From NCBI GenBank assembly GCA_902579115.1, contig CACHFP010000003.1:37001-101000 (forward strand): a DNA stretch of 64,000 nt. The letters are read 5' to 3'. This document shows positions 1 through 8,476 of this stretch, one piece after another (positions within the stretch are counted from its first letter, which is position 1; the number at the start of each line of letters is the position of its first letter). The notes under the pieces are model-generated. The model did not search any database. It was not told where the DNA came from and worked only from the letters and a program-made list of their open reading frames with translations. The position numbers and the translations under genes are program-made. This stretch comes from an uncultured Pelagibacteraceae bacterium. GTDB taxonomy: Bacteria; Pseudomonadota; Alphaproteobacteria; Pelagibacterales; Pelagibacteraceae.

Positions 1-1
1 A

Positions 2-1099
2 TTTTGCAAAAAATGCGTAATTTCAAATCAAAGACCCAGAATAGTTTTTGACAAAAATGGTGTGTGCACAGCTTGTAATTATTTTGAATATAAAGCTAAA
101 ATTAATTGGAAAGAACGTGAAAATGAACTTTTAAAACTTCTTGAAAAGTATAGATCTAATGACTCAAATTATGACTGTGTGGTGCCCTCTTCTGGTGGAA
201 AAGACTCAGCATATGTCGCTCATGAGTTAAAAACTAAATATGGAATGAACCCGTTATCAGTAACCTGGTCCCCACTGAAGTATACTAATATTGGATTAAA
301 AAACTTGAACGCCTATAGTGATAGTGGATTTGATATAGTTATGGGCATGCCAAGGGGAGATACTAAGAAAAAAATGTGTAGAGAAGCTCTTATTGAAATG
401 GGTGATCCTTTTCAAGGATTCATTTATGGTCAAGTTTTGTTTCCAATTACAATCGCATTAAATTATGGAATAAGACTTATTTTCAGAGGTGAGAATGCAG
501 AAGCAGAATATGGTGGGTCTAGAAAAAGCTGGGATAAGAAGCTTTTGACATTTGAGGAATTTAAGAACGTTTATTTTTCTAATTACGACCTAAATTTTTG
601 GCTTAAAAAGGGTTTTACAAAAAAAGACCTAGCATTTTTTTATCCACCAGATGCTACGGGCACAAAAGGTAAACTTTGTGATTCATATTTTTATGGATAT
701 TTTAGGAATTGGTCTAATCATAGTAATTTTTATTATGCATCTAAACATACTGGATTTACTCCTAATGAAAGAAGAACAGAGGGAACATATACAAAATATT
801 CATCTATTGATGACAAATTAGATACCTTCCATCATTGGTTTTCTCTTTTAAAATTTGCTCATGGTCGTTGTACCTCAAACGCAGCCAGAGAAGTTAGAGA
901 AGGATATATTACTCGTGAAGAAGCAGTAGCTTTAGTGAATAAATATGATAACGAATTTCCATCCCTTTATTTTAAAGAGTTTTTAGAATTCACAAGTTTT
1001 ACTGAAAAAGAATTTTGGGATATTGCGGATAGCTGGAGAAATAAAAATCTTTGGCACATGCAGGGTAATGATTGGGTAAAGAAATTTCCAGTAAATTAA
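2..1099 (+). CDS. N-acetyl sugar amidotransferase (PseA/WbpG/LegG-like), 5' end outside window
   Basis: The reading frame is open to the left edge, so the true start lies upstream; an internal GTG at 62 is not credible because conserved sequence precedes it. Two CxxC pairs near the N-terminus (CKKC, then CTAC) look like a small zinc ribbon. They are followed by the PP-loop SGGKDS of the ATP-pyrophosphatase superfamily, which activates a substrate carbonyl by adenylation. The protein is a homolog of the complete gene at 3236-4372. In this family the enzyme converts an N-acetyl group on a sugar to an acetamidino group, using ammonia supplied by a HisH/HisF pair such as the one at 4377-5763. The exact sugar substrate cannot be told from sequence. 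Having two paralogs in one cluster suggests two amidinated sugars or two positions. Confidence 0.85.
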   Translation, partial: FCKKCVISNQRPRIVFDKNGVCTACNYFEYKAKINWKERENELLKLLEKYRSNDSNYDCVVPSSGGKDSAYVAHELKTKYGMNPLSVTWSPLKYTNIGLKNLNAYSDSGFDIVMGMPRGDTKKKMCREALIEMGDPFQGFIYGQVLFPITIALNYGIRLIFRGENAEAEYGGSRKSWDKKLLTFEEFKNVYFSNYDLNFWLKKGFTKKDLAFFYPPDATGTKGKLCDSYFYGYFRNWSNHSNFYYASKHTGFTPNERRTEGTYTKYSSIDDKLDTFHHWFSLLKFAHGRCTSNAAREVREGYITREEAVALVNKYDNEFPSLYFKEFLEFTSFTEKEFWDIADSWRNKNLWHMQGNDWVKKFPVN

Positions 1100-1127
1100 A
1101 ACCTTAAGGTCAAATCTCATATTATTT

Positions 1128-2279
1128 ATGATAAAACTAATAATTTCGATCCTGAAGTTTAATACTAGGTTAGATTTTAATAAGCCGCTTCATAAAGATA
1201 TTTTATTATATGATAATATTTCGTCTTTCTTAAGTATTTATTTAAAAGAAAATTCATTTGAAATCTTATATACAAGATCTGAAAAATTAAATTTATATAT
1301 TTTGTTTAAGTCTTTTTTTCTTTTTAAATCGGAAAAATTTTCTACAAAATATATTTTAACTTTTATCAAATATTTAAATCCTAAAATAATAATCACTTTT
1401 AATCACAATAAAATTTCATTTTATAAAATTAAAAGACATTTCAGTAAAATAAAACTTATCTCAATTCAAAATGGAATTACTAGTTTTTCGTCAAATCGAA
1501 GTTTTGATTTAAATATACGCGATAACAAAGAAAAATTATTAAATATGAATCTAGAATGTGATTACTTTTTCGTAATAAATAAAAGATCTGAAATTATGTT
1601 TTCAAAATTTATAAAAGCAAATTATATTAGGTCTGGTTCTTTTAAATCCAATATGTGTATCATAAACAAATTGAATAAATTTAATAAAAATATAAATTAT
1701 ATATCTCAGTACTCCGATGATAAATTAAATCTTAAAAATAATTTTAACAAAATTGAAGAAATTATTGTGAAGAATTTAGTAAATTTTTGTGAAAAATTAA
1801 ATATTAAATGTCAAATTTATTTAAGAAGGGGAAATAAAAAAGAAAAAAATCATTTTTTATCGATTATTAAAAATAAATCTAAGTTTTGTGATTTTATATT
1901 CATTTCTAGCAAAGAGAATGAGAAAAAATTTTCTCATCTTGATCAAGCAGAACTTACAGTATTTTCAGACACCACCTTAGGTTATGAAATGGCATCTAGA
2001 AATAAAAAAGTTTGTATTATTTCTGCAAGAGATCAATTTTTAGCGAGTCATGAATGCAGAAGATTGCATTATGGAATTGATGAAGAAGTTTTCGAAAATG
2101 AGGGTATTTTTTGGTTAAATAGATTTAAAAATGAATCGGAAGTTTTTAAAAAAATTGAAAATGTTTATAACCTTTCATTGGATAAAATAATCAATAGCTA
2201 TTATGAAAACAAAGACAGTCTTTTTTTTGCGGATAATGAAAACTCAAAATTTCAAAAAATAGTTAATGAACAAATTTAA
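1128..2279 (+). CDS. Putative O-antigen/surface carbohydrate biosynthesis protein (LA_1612-like)
   Basis: A 383-residue protein with no signal peptide or membrane segment. An SIQNG segment near residue 115 and an FSDTTLGYEMASR segment near residue 280 resemble the GT-B-like surface carbohydrate biosynthesis proteins first named in Leptospira O-antigen loci (LA_1612 type), which often lie beside N-acetyl sugar amidotransferases as here. It follows the amidotransferase by 28 bp and precedes the sulfotransferase-like gene by 18 bp, so it is probably in one operon. It is very rich in Lys, Asn and Ile, in line with the AT-rich DNA. A sugar transferase role is inferred from fold resemblance and context; donor and acceptor are unknown. 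Confidence 0.5.
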   Translation: MIKLIISILKFNTRLDFNKPLHKDILLYDNISSFLSIYLKENSFEILYTRSEKLNLYILFKSFFLFKSEKFSTKYILTFIKYLNPKIIITFNHNKISFYKIKRHFSKIKLISIQNGITSFSSNRSFDLNIRDNKEKLLNMNLECDYFFVINKRSEIMFSKFIKANYIRSGSFKSNMCIINKLNKFNKNINYISQYSDDKLNLKNNFNKIEEIIVKNLVNFCEKLNIKCQIYLRRGNKKEKNHFLSIIKNKSKFCDFIFISSKENEKKFSHLDQAELTVFSDTTLGYEMASRNKKVCIISARDQFLASHECRRLHYGIDEEVFENEGIFWLNRFKNESEVFKKIENVYNLSLDKIINSYYENKDSLFFADNENSKFQKIVNEQI

Positions 2280-2297
2280 AAATTTCCTTTCAAATAA

Positions 2298-3233
2298 ATG
2301 ATTTTCAAAAACTTATTATTAATTGACGGTATAAATAGGGCTGGAAAAAACTCAATAGTAGACGCTATCACATCACTCCAAAGAAGTGAAAGTATCGAGA
2401 TGAATTATGTATTTGAGCATATAACAGAGGGAGTTGCGCTTAATTTAATTTCAAAAAAATTTGCAAAATCTTTTTTTGAAAAATTTTTAAATGAAATTGC
2501 TTATAATAAACTTTTAGGCCGTAATTCCAACTTTAGAAAAAATGATAAATCAAGTATACAAAATTTTAGCTTTCCTTCAGTTTATAAAAAAAGACTTTAT
2601 AAAAAAGAAAATAGTAAAAAAATGTTTAAAAATTTAAAAAAAACAAAGAATTTTTTCCCCTTTATGACTCATGAAATATTAAGCAATTTAAATTCGTTAG
2701 ACGACATAATTTTAAATTATAAGATGATCGCAATATTTAGAAATCCATTCGATTTAATATATTCTTGGAAAAAAAAAGAAATTATTAAAAAATTAGGAAA
2801 TAATAACTTCACCCTCACATTCAATTATTCTGGTAAAATTTATCCATGGTATGTTTATCATAATTCCAAAAAATGGTTGCAACTAACAGAGATGAATAAA
2901 ATATCGATAATTATTTTAGATTTAATAAAAAAATCAATAAAAAATTATAAAAATTCAAGAAATAAAAAAAATATTTTTGTATTAAAATATGAGGATTATG
3001 TTTGCAAACCCGTTTTTAATCTAAAAAAAATAAGCAAATTTTTAAGAACAAATTTTAGCTCCCAAACTATTAAAAAGCTAAAAAAGTTAGAGCTTCCACT
3101 TAATATAAGTGCTATAGAATACAAAAGAGATATCAGAAAAAGAATAATCAAAAAAAAACTTGACTCCAAACTATATAAAAAATTAGAAAAATTAGAAAAG
3201 AGCTATGAAAAAAATTTTTATGGACTTAAATAA
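2298..3233 (+). CDS. Sulfotransferase-like P-loop protein
   Basis: Near the N-terminus GINRAGKNSI forms a P-loop-like 5'-phosphosulfate-binding motif. Around residue 150 AIFRNPFDLIYSW matches the RxPxD..S type 3'-phosphate-binding segment of PAPS-dependent sulfotransferases. Near residue 230 VLKYEDYVCKP and the following helical region match the usual C-terminal half of that family. The length (311 residues) is normal for a bacterial carbohydrate sulfotransferase. It sits between an O-antigen protein and an amidotransferase, 2 bp upstream of the latter, so sulfation of a surface glycan is the natural inference. A P-loop kinase-like role cannot be excluded because the N-terminal motif is divergent. 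Confidence 0.55.
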   Translation: MIFKNLLLIDGINRAGKNSIVDAITSLQRSESIEMNYVFEHITEGVALNLISKKFAKSFFEKFLNEIAYNKLLGRNSNFRKNDKSSIQNFSFPSVYKKRLYKKENSKKMFKNLKKTKNFFPFMTHEILSNLNSLDDIILNYKMIAIFRNPFDLIYSWKKKEIIKKLGNNNFTLTFNYSGKIYPWYVYHNSKKWLQLTEMNKISIIILDLIKKSIKNYKNSRNKKNIFVLKYEDYVCKPVFNLKKISKFLRTNFSSQTIKKLKKLELPLNISAIEYKRDIRKRIIKKKLDSKLYKKLEKLEKSYEKNFYGLK

Positions 3234-3235
3234 TA

Positions 3236-4372
3236 ATGAAATACTGTAAAAATTGTATTATGCCTGACACAAGGCCTGACCAAATATTTGATGATAATGG
3301 TATTTGTAACGCATGTTTAAGTTTTAATAAAAATAATGAAATAAACTGGCCAGAGAGAGAAAACGAATTGAATGAAATTATTGATGAAGCAAAAAAAAGA
3401 AGTTCTTATTGGGATTGCGTTATTCCATCTTCAGGCGGTAAGGATAGCACTTATCAAGCTCTTTGGGCTAAATCAAAAGGCCTTCATCCTATCTTAGTTA
3501 CAGCCTCAACATGTGATCTATCAGAAGTAGGCAGAAAAAATCTAGATAATTTAAAAAAATTGGGATTTGACACTATTGAAATATCTAATGACCCTAAAAT
3601 TAGATCAAGATTGAACAAAATTTCTTTGGAATTGATTGGGGATATATCATGGCCTGAACATGTTTCTATTTTTACAGCTCCAATCAGATTTGCATTAAAT
3701 TATAAAATTCCATTAATACTATATGGAGAAAATCCTCAAATTGAGTACGGGGGTCCTAAAAAATCTTTGAGTAATTATATTCTTGACCGAAAGTGGATGG
3801 AAGAATTTGGAGGCTTAATTGGTTTAAGGGTAAGTGATCTTATAGAAATTTATGGTTTTTCAAGTAAAGAATTAGGAATATACTCTTATCCGAGTTCAGA
3901 GGAATTAGATAAATTTAAAATCAAAAGTATTTTTCTTGGATATTTTGAGAAATGGGACAGCTTGAGAAATTATAATAAAGCTAAGGAAAAAGGATTTACA
4001 GAGTATGAAAATCTAGAAGGGTGTTATTTCAATTTTGAAAAAATTGATAATTATCAACATGGAATTCATGACTATTTCAAATATTTAAAGTTTGGTTTTG
4101 GAAGGGCAACAGATCAACTTTGTTATTTAGTGAGAAGAGGAATTATATCTAGGGAGAGAGCTGTAAATAAAGTATACGAATTAGAGGGAAAATTTCCGGT
4201 TTCATATATGGGCAAATCAACAGAAAAAATTTTAGATAAAATAGGTTTAAGCATAACTGAATTCAAAAAAATATGTGATAAATTTACAAATAAAAAAATT
4301 TTTAAGACCGATCAGTCTGGTAAACTTGTTTTTGACGAAAAAGGAAATTTAATAAAAAAATATAGCATCTAG
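3236..4372 (+). CDS. N-acetyl sugar amidotransferase
   Basis: A complete 378-residue paralog of the gene at the left edge. It has the N-terminal CxxC pairs (CKNC near residue 4 and CNAC near residue 26) and the PP-loop SGGKDS near residue 66, plus the conserved EYGGPKKS region near residue 170. The family uses ATP and ammonia to turn a sugar N-acetyl group into an acetamidino group (WbpG in Pseudomonas O-antigen, PseA and LegG in flagellin nonulosonates). The hisH and hisF homologs follow immediately (4 bp gap, then an 8 bp overlap) and should supply the ammonia. The start ATG at 3236 is fixed by the conserved MKYCKNC beginning. Confidence 0.88.
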   Translation: MKYCKNCIMPDTRPDQIFDDNGICNACLSFNKNNEINWPERENELNEIIDEAKKRSSYWDCVIPSSGGKDSTYQALWAKSKGLHPILVTASTCDLSEVGRKNLDNLKKLGFDTIEISNDPKIRSRLNKISLELIGDISWPEHVSIFTAPIRFALNYKIPLILYGENPQIEYGGPKKSLSNYILDRKWMEEFGGLIGLRVSDLIEIYGFSSKELGIYSYPSSEELDKFKIKSIFLGYFEKWDSLRNYNKAKEKGFTEYENLEGCYFNFEKIDNYQHGIHDYFKYLKFGFGRATDQLCYLVRRGIISRERAVNKVYELEGKFPVSYMGKSTEKILDKIGLSITEFKKICDKFTNKKIFKTDQSGKLVFDEKGNLIKKYSI

Positions 4373-4376
4373 CCGA

Positions 4377-5000
4377 ATGAATGAAAAAAGTACTTTTATA
4401 ATAAACTATGGAATGGGAAATTTAAGATCAGTAGAAAATGCTATAAAAAAACTTGGATTTAATTGCAAAATTGTAAGCAATCCTGAGGAACTAAACTCTG
4501 CGCAAAAAATTATTTTACCAGGTGTGGGCTCATTTAAAACAGCAATGCATTTACTTAATAGCGGTGGCTGGATTAATAAGATCAAATTCAATGTTCTTGA
4601 AAATAAAAAACCTTTATTTGGTATTTGTTTGGGCATGCAACTTTTGGCAGATTCAAGTGAGGAGTTTGGTTTATCAGAAGGATTAAAAATGATTCCAGGA
4701 AGTGTTAAAAATTTAAGAAATCTTGGTTGCAAACTTAAAATCCCCCAAATTGGATGGAACAATGTTTCAATAAAAAATACACATAAATACTTCGATGGAG
4801 TAAATTCTGACATGGATTTTTATTTTGTAAATAGTTACGTGTATGTCCCCGAAAATGAAACAAATATAATCGGCAGCACTAATTATGATTTAGAATTCTG
4901 CAGTGTAATAGCAAAAGAAAATATTTTTGGAACCCAGTTTCACCCTGAGAAAAGTTCAAAATCTGGACTTAAAATATTAAGCAATTTTCTAAATGCTTAA
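4377..5000 (+). CDS. hisH: HisH-type glutamine amidotransferase subunit for sugar amidination
   Basis: Class I glutamine amidotransferase of 207 residues, the usual HisH length. The catalytic triad is intact: Cys84 in GICLGMQ, and His189 and Glu191 in FHPEKS. The N-terminal GMGNLRSVENA is the HisH signature. In histidine biosynthesis HisH feeds ammonia to HisF; here the gene lies directly after an amidotransferase and before an altered HisF, so it most likely releases ammonia from glutamine for acetamidino-sugar formation. It is probably a paralog of a housekeeping hisH elsewhere on the chromosome, though this cannot be checked in the window. Confidence 0.9.
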   Translation: MNEKSTFIINYGMGNLRSVENAIKKLGFNCKIVSNPEELNSAQKIILPGVGSFKTAMHLLNSGGWINKIKFNVLENKKPLFGICLGMQLLADSSEEFGLSEGLKMIPGSVKNLRNLGCKLKIPQIGWNNVSIKNTHKYFDGVNSDMDFYFVNSYVYVPENETNIIGSTNYDLEFCSVIAKENIFGTQFHPEKSSKSGLKILSNFLNA

Positions 5001-5763
5001 AAAAAGAATAATCACTACTATGCTTTGGAATGGAGAGACATTAGTAAAAGGAAATCAATTCATCAATTCAAGGAGAGCTGGCTCAGCTATTACAACAATA
5101 AAAATTTATAATTCAAGAGATGTAGATGAGATAGTTTTTTTTGACATAAACAAAAATGATTCAAAAGATAATTATGATTTAGATTTTATTCGACAATTAA
5201 CCGATGAGTGTAACGTACCAATTACAATTGGAGGAGGTATTAAAGAAATTTATCAAATTGATGATTTACTTTTTGCGGGTGCTGATAAAGTAAGTATAAA
5301 TTCTGAAAATTATTCGAATATTAATTTATTAAAATCAGCAGCTAAGAAATTCGGTTCACAAACGATTGTTGCCGCAATAGATTATAAAAAAATTGATGGA
5401 AATATAAAATGTGTGAGTAAATCTGGAAAAATAAAAGAAGAAGTTCATCCATTAGATTGGGCAGCCAAATGTGAAGACCTTGGCGCTGGAGAATTAATTT
5501 TAACTTCGATTGATAAGGACGGTTTAATGCTTGGATACGATTATGAGATTTTAGAACAGGTTTGTAATCGAGTAAACATACCTGTAATTATATCAGGTGG
5601 TGCTGGAAACTATACACATTTTCTTAAAGCATTTATGTCTGGAGCTTCAGCTGTAGCTGCGGCAAGTATATATCACTTCACCGAACAAACACCTTCTGAG
5701 GCAAAAAAATATTTATTAGAAAAAAATATTCCAGTAAGGCAAAATTTTAATTTTTCTTTTTAA
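4993..5763 (+). CDS. hisF: HisF-like protein lacking catalytic Asp11, surface-sugar amidination partner
   Basis: A 256-residue (beta-alpha)8 barrel protein of the HisF family with intact TIGGGI, ADKVSIN, LTSIDKDG and SGGAG phosphate-binding segments. Asp130 of the cyclase site is kept in AIDYK. The catalytic Asp11 of canonical HisF (in the CLDV motif) is Leu11 here, in ITTMLWNG. That loss suggests it is no longer an imidazole glycerol phosphate cyclase but a scaffold or ammonia conduit for the neighbouring amidotransferase, as proposed for HisF paralogs in O-antigen loci. It overlaps hisH by 8 bp, and its 3' end overlaps the convergent aminotransferase gene by 17 bp. Confidence 0.88.
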   Translation: MLKKRIITTMLWNGETLVKGNQFINSRRAGSAITTIKIYNSRDVDEIVFFDINKNDSKDNYDLDFIRQLTDECNVPITIGGGIKEIYQIDDLLFAGADKVSINSENYSNINLLKSAAKKFGSQTIVAAIDYKKIDGNIKCVSKSGKIKEEVHPLDWAAKCEDLGAGELILTSIDKDGLMLGYDYEILEQVCNRVNIPVIISGGAGNYTHFLKAFMSGASAVAAASIYHFTEQTPSEAKKYLLEKNIPVRQNFNFSF

Positions 5764-6886
5764 AAAAATTATAAATTGTTTTTACTACTTTGAGTTGTTG
5801 GGTTTTTTTAAGACCAACATATATTGGAATACTCACTGCACTTTTAAAATATTTTTCACATCCAGGCAATTTTTTATATTTTTTCCCGATTGAAAAATTA
5901 TAAATTGGAATGTAATGAAATTGGGCGATAATTTTATTTTTTTTAAGATATTTAAAAAACTTATCTTTTTCTCCTAAACTTTTAAAAGTGAAATTTACAA
6001 CATACAAATGCCATGAACTTTGAATTTTACTGACTTTAGGAAAGATAACTTTAAAATCAAATTTTCTAAACTCTTGCTCATAAAATTTTGCAATTTTGAC
6101 TCTTTCTCTCATAAATAGATTTATTTTTTTTAATTGACTAATTCCCAAAGCACAATTGATATCACTTAGCCTAAAATTAAGACCTGGCGAGGCAATGTCA
6201 TACTCCCAGTGTTTTGATTTTGACCTAATTATTCCATGAGATTTAAAAAGCCTCATTCTTTCGTGTAAACTTTTATTATTTGTAGTTACTGCACCTCCCT
6301 CTCCAGTCGTGATTGATTTTATAGGGTGAAAAGAGAAAGTGCTTAAATCTGCATGCTTTGCACATCCGACATTGAAATATTTATCTCTGTAAATATATTT
6401 ACTACCAAAAGCATGACAAGAGTCCTCTATTAAAAAAAACTTAAATCTTTTCTTTAAATTAAAAAATTCCTCTGTTTGCTCAACTTTACCACCCAAATGC
6501 ATTGTCACTATTGCCTTAATCTTTTTTAATTTATTATTTTTTATTACATCTAATATATTCTTAGGAGTAACAACTCCTTTTATTGGATCTACATCTGCTA
6601 AATAAATTTTTGCATTTAACAGCTTGCAGATATTAAATGTTGCAATAAAATTAATCGCGGGCATGATAATTATATCACCCGGCTGTAAGTTAATTGATAA
6701 GAAAGCTAAGTGTAAAGCAGATGTACCGCTATTACATGAAACTGCAAATTTAGCTTTTGTATAATTTTTTAATTTTTTTTCAAATTCTAAAACTTTAGGA
6801 CCTGTGGTAAGCATAGTGCTTCTAGAAACATTTATTATTTCCTTGACGTCATCTTTACCAATTTTTTGCTTTCCATAAGGAATCAT
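5747..6886 (-). CDS. pseC: DegT/DnrJ/EryC1 aminotransferase, PseC-like
   Basis: PLP-dependent sugar aminotransferase of 379 residues. The opening MIPYGKQKIGKDDV and the LTTGPKV segment are typical of PseC, the UDP-4-keto-6-deoxy-L-AltNAc transaminase. The catalytic lysine is Lys190 in FHPIKSITTGEGG, and SCNSGTSALHLA binds the cofactor phosphate. It is the last gene of a minus-strand operon that includes PseI and a formyltransferase, and PseB and PseF are encoded nearby on the other strand, so transamination of the PseB product is the likely step. A related DegT enzyme acting on another 4-keto sugar remains possible. Confidence 0.8.
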   Translation of the reverse strand: MIPYGKQKIGKDDVKEIINVSRSTMLTTGPKVLEFEKKLKNYTKAKFAVSCNSGTSALHLAFLSINLQPGDIIIMPAINFIATFNICKLLNAKIYLADVDPIKGVVTPKNILDVIKNNKLKKIKAIVTMHLGGKVEQTEEFFNLKKRFKFFLIEDSCHAFGSKYIYRDKYFNVGCAKHADLSTFSFHPIKSITTGEGGAVTTNNKSLHERMRLFKSHGIIRSKSKHWEYDIASPGLNFRLSDINCALGISQLKKINLFMRERVKIAKFYEQEFRKFDFKVIFPKVSKIQSSWHLYVVNFTFKSLGEKDKFFKYLKKNKIIAQFHYIPIYNFSIGKKYKKLPGCEKYFKSAVSIPIYVGLKKTQQLKVVKTIYNFFKKKN

Positions 6887-6895
6887 ATAATTTAA

Positions 6896-7606
6896 TTAAT
6901 ATATCTTTATCCAAAATTGGTTTTGAATAATTCCCAATCCATTTGTGACTATTTTTTTTTTTGATAATATTTCAGTCCATCCAAGTCTAAGATTTTTTTT
7001 ATTTTTTTTAAGATCCGCCTTTAATCTAAATTCAAAAAATTTACACCTTTTTTTAAATCTTTTTGCTGTATCTTTAAAAAATTGTGTGCTGTACATATTT
7101 TTAAACCAGATATCTTTCTTTTTTTTTTTGATCTCCTCAGATTTGATATAAAGGTTAAATGAGTAAATATTTAACGAGTCAAAAATAAAAATTCTACCAT
7201 TCGGTTTTAATATTGAAAATAAATTTGTCATAATTTTATCTCCATTATTAAATATACTCATTACGCCTGATAAAATTATGATATCAAATTTTCCCACATT
7301 TTTTATTTTTTTCGAAATATCACCTGTCATAAATTTTATGCTTTTAGGACATTTATCCCTAGCTTTTAAAATCAATTTCTTGTCTACATCTAATCCAGTA
7401 AGATTTAAATTTTCAAAATTTCTGTTTAAATTAAATAAAAGTTCCCCACTTGCACATCCAATATCAATTAATGATTTTGTTTTATTTAATTTTTCTTTTT
7501 TTAAAATCTTAATCAGATTAATAAAAATTTCTTTGGGTTTTATGTACCTATCTTTTTTTGTATAAACTTCATTAAAAAAATGAGTTTTATTTTTCTTTGA
7601 TTCCAT
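6896..7606 (-). CDS. Class I SAM-dependent methyltransferase
   Basis: A 236-residue protein with SAM-binding motif I (LIDIGCASGEL near residue 47), an acidic end of strand 2 (LTGLDVD) and a post-I/II region (GKFDIIILSGV near residue 110). It lies 9 bp upstream of pseC and 4 bp downstream of a 72-residue conserved small gene, in the nonulosonate operon. The most likely job is O- or N-methylation of the nonulosonate or its precursor. The residues that would define the acceptor cannot be read from sequence. The N-terminal FFNEVY segment resembles methyltransferases found in sialic/pseudaminic acid loci. Confidence 0.7.
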   Translation of the reverse strand: MESKKNKTHFFNEVYTKKDRYIKPKEIFINLIKILKKEKLNKTKSLIDIGCASGELLFNLNRNFENLNLTGLDVDKKLILKARDKCPKSIKFMTGDISKKIKNVGKFDIIILSGVMSIFNNGDKIMTNLFSILKPNGRIFIFDSLNIYSFNLYIKSEEIKKKKKDIWFKNMYSTQFFKDTAKRFKKRCKFFEFRLKADLKKNKKNLRLGWTEILSKKKIVTNGLGIIQNQFWIKIY

Positions 7607-7610
7607 TACC

Positions 7611-7829
7611 TTATTTATTTATTAATTCTAATTTTCTTGTCAGCTTAGAAATTCGTTTATCAAAACTAGTAATTTTTGCTAAAATTTTTGAAGCGTTTTT
7701 TGGATCTTTTTTAAAAGCAATTTTCAGTAAATCCATCCAATTTTTATTATTTTTTCTCCTTATATTTGAAATTTGGTTTATTATTTTTTGCGAGTTTATG
7801 TATTTTTTATTTATCTTATTTTTAAACAT
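7611..7829 (-). CDS. Small conserved-type protein in nonulosonate operon
   Basis: A 72-residue, very basic protein with no membrane segment or signal peptide. The core KNNKNWMDLLKIAF followed by a DPKNASKILAKI helix and a C-terminal D.RISKL..KL helix matches a short helical protein I remember beside PseI/NeuB genes in other marine bacteria. It fits neatly between the formyltransferase (8 bp) and the methyltransferase (4 bp) in the same operon, which supports it being real. Function is unknown. It might be an adaptor for one of the neighbouring enzymes, but nothing in the sequence proves that. Confidence 0.6.
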   Translation of the reverse strand: MFKNKINKKYINSQKIINQISNIRRKNNKNWMDLLKIAFKKDPKNASKILAKITSFDKRISKLTRKLELINK

Positions 7830-7837
7830 AATTTTTT

Positions 7838-8476
7838 TTAATAGATTTTAATAATGTATTTTTTTCCTTTATATTCAAAATATGCTGGATATTTTTCATT
7901 ATCAACTATTCTTAGTAAATTAAAATTTTTTCTTAAACTGATATTTATGTCTAATTTACTATCTTTTGAATATCTTCGTCTATAATAGGTTGATTTGCCT
8001 ATTTGTTTTAATCTTTTAAAATTTGGATATTTTTTTAAAAATTTATTAATAATTTTGATAATTTCAACAGCTTGAATGTTTCTAAGTTGAGTATTTAATT
8101 CAGTGCCATTTAAAAAAAAGTGACCTCTTTCAATAATTGCTCCGCTATCAAATTTTTCATCTGCCTCTAATAAACAAATTGGAATTTTTGTTTTGTTTTC
8201 GAGAATTTGCCACTGTAATGGAGCAAACCCTTTCCCTTTTGGGAGGGCACTTGTATGAACTACAAGGTTTAAATTATTTTTAAGCAAGAAACTTTTTGGT
8301 AAAATTTTAGTATAATTTAAAATAAAAACAATATTTTGGTTTTTAATTTTTTTAAAATTACTTTCAATTTTAAAAAGATATCTTCTACTTTTCTTTTTAA
8401 ATGACTTATATAAAAAGTTTTTAATCCAGTCATTTTTCTCGTCAAAAAGAAAAGTTACTTTACTTTTTTTTTTCAT
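7838..8476 (-). CDS. Formyltransferase-family protein of the nonulosonate locus
   Basis: A 212-residue protein with the core of the 10-formyl-THF-dependent formyltransferase fold: VVHTSALPKGKGFAPLQW around residue 90 and a LLEADEKFDSGAI segment holding the conserved Asp. The His of the N-x-H-D catalytic set is present, but the usual Asn two residues before it is Val; an Asn lies four residues before it. It overlaps pseI by 4 bp (ATGA), so the two are translationally coupled. Since PseH (N-acetyltransferase) is not visible, this enzyme may formylate the 4-amino sugar, giving a 7-N-formyl nonulosonate as known in some Pseudomonas glycans. Substrate and activity are inferred. Confidence 0.72.
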   Translation of the reverse strand: MKKKSKVTFLFDEKNDWIKNFLYKSFKKKSRRYLFKIESNFKKIKNQNIVFILNYTKILPKSFLLKNNLNLVVHTSALPKGKGFAPLQWQILENKTKIPICLLEADEKFDSGAIIERGHFFLNGTELNTQLRNIQAVEIIKIINKFLKKYPNFKRLKQIGKSTYYRRRYSKDSKLDINISLRKNFNLLRIVDNEKYPAYFEYKGKKYIIKIY

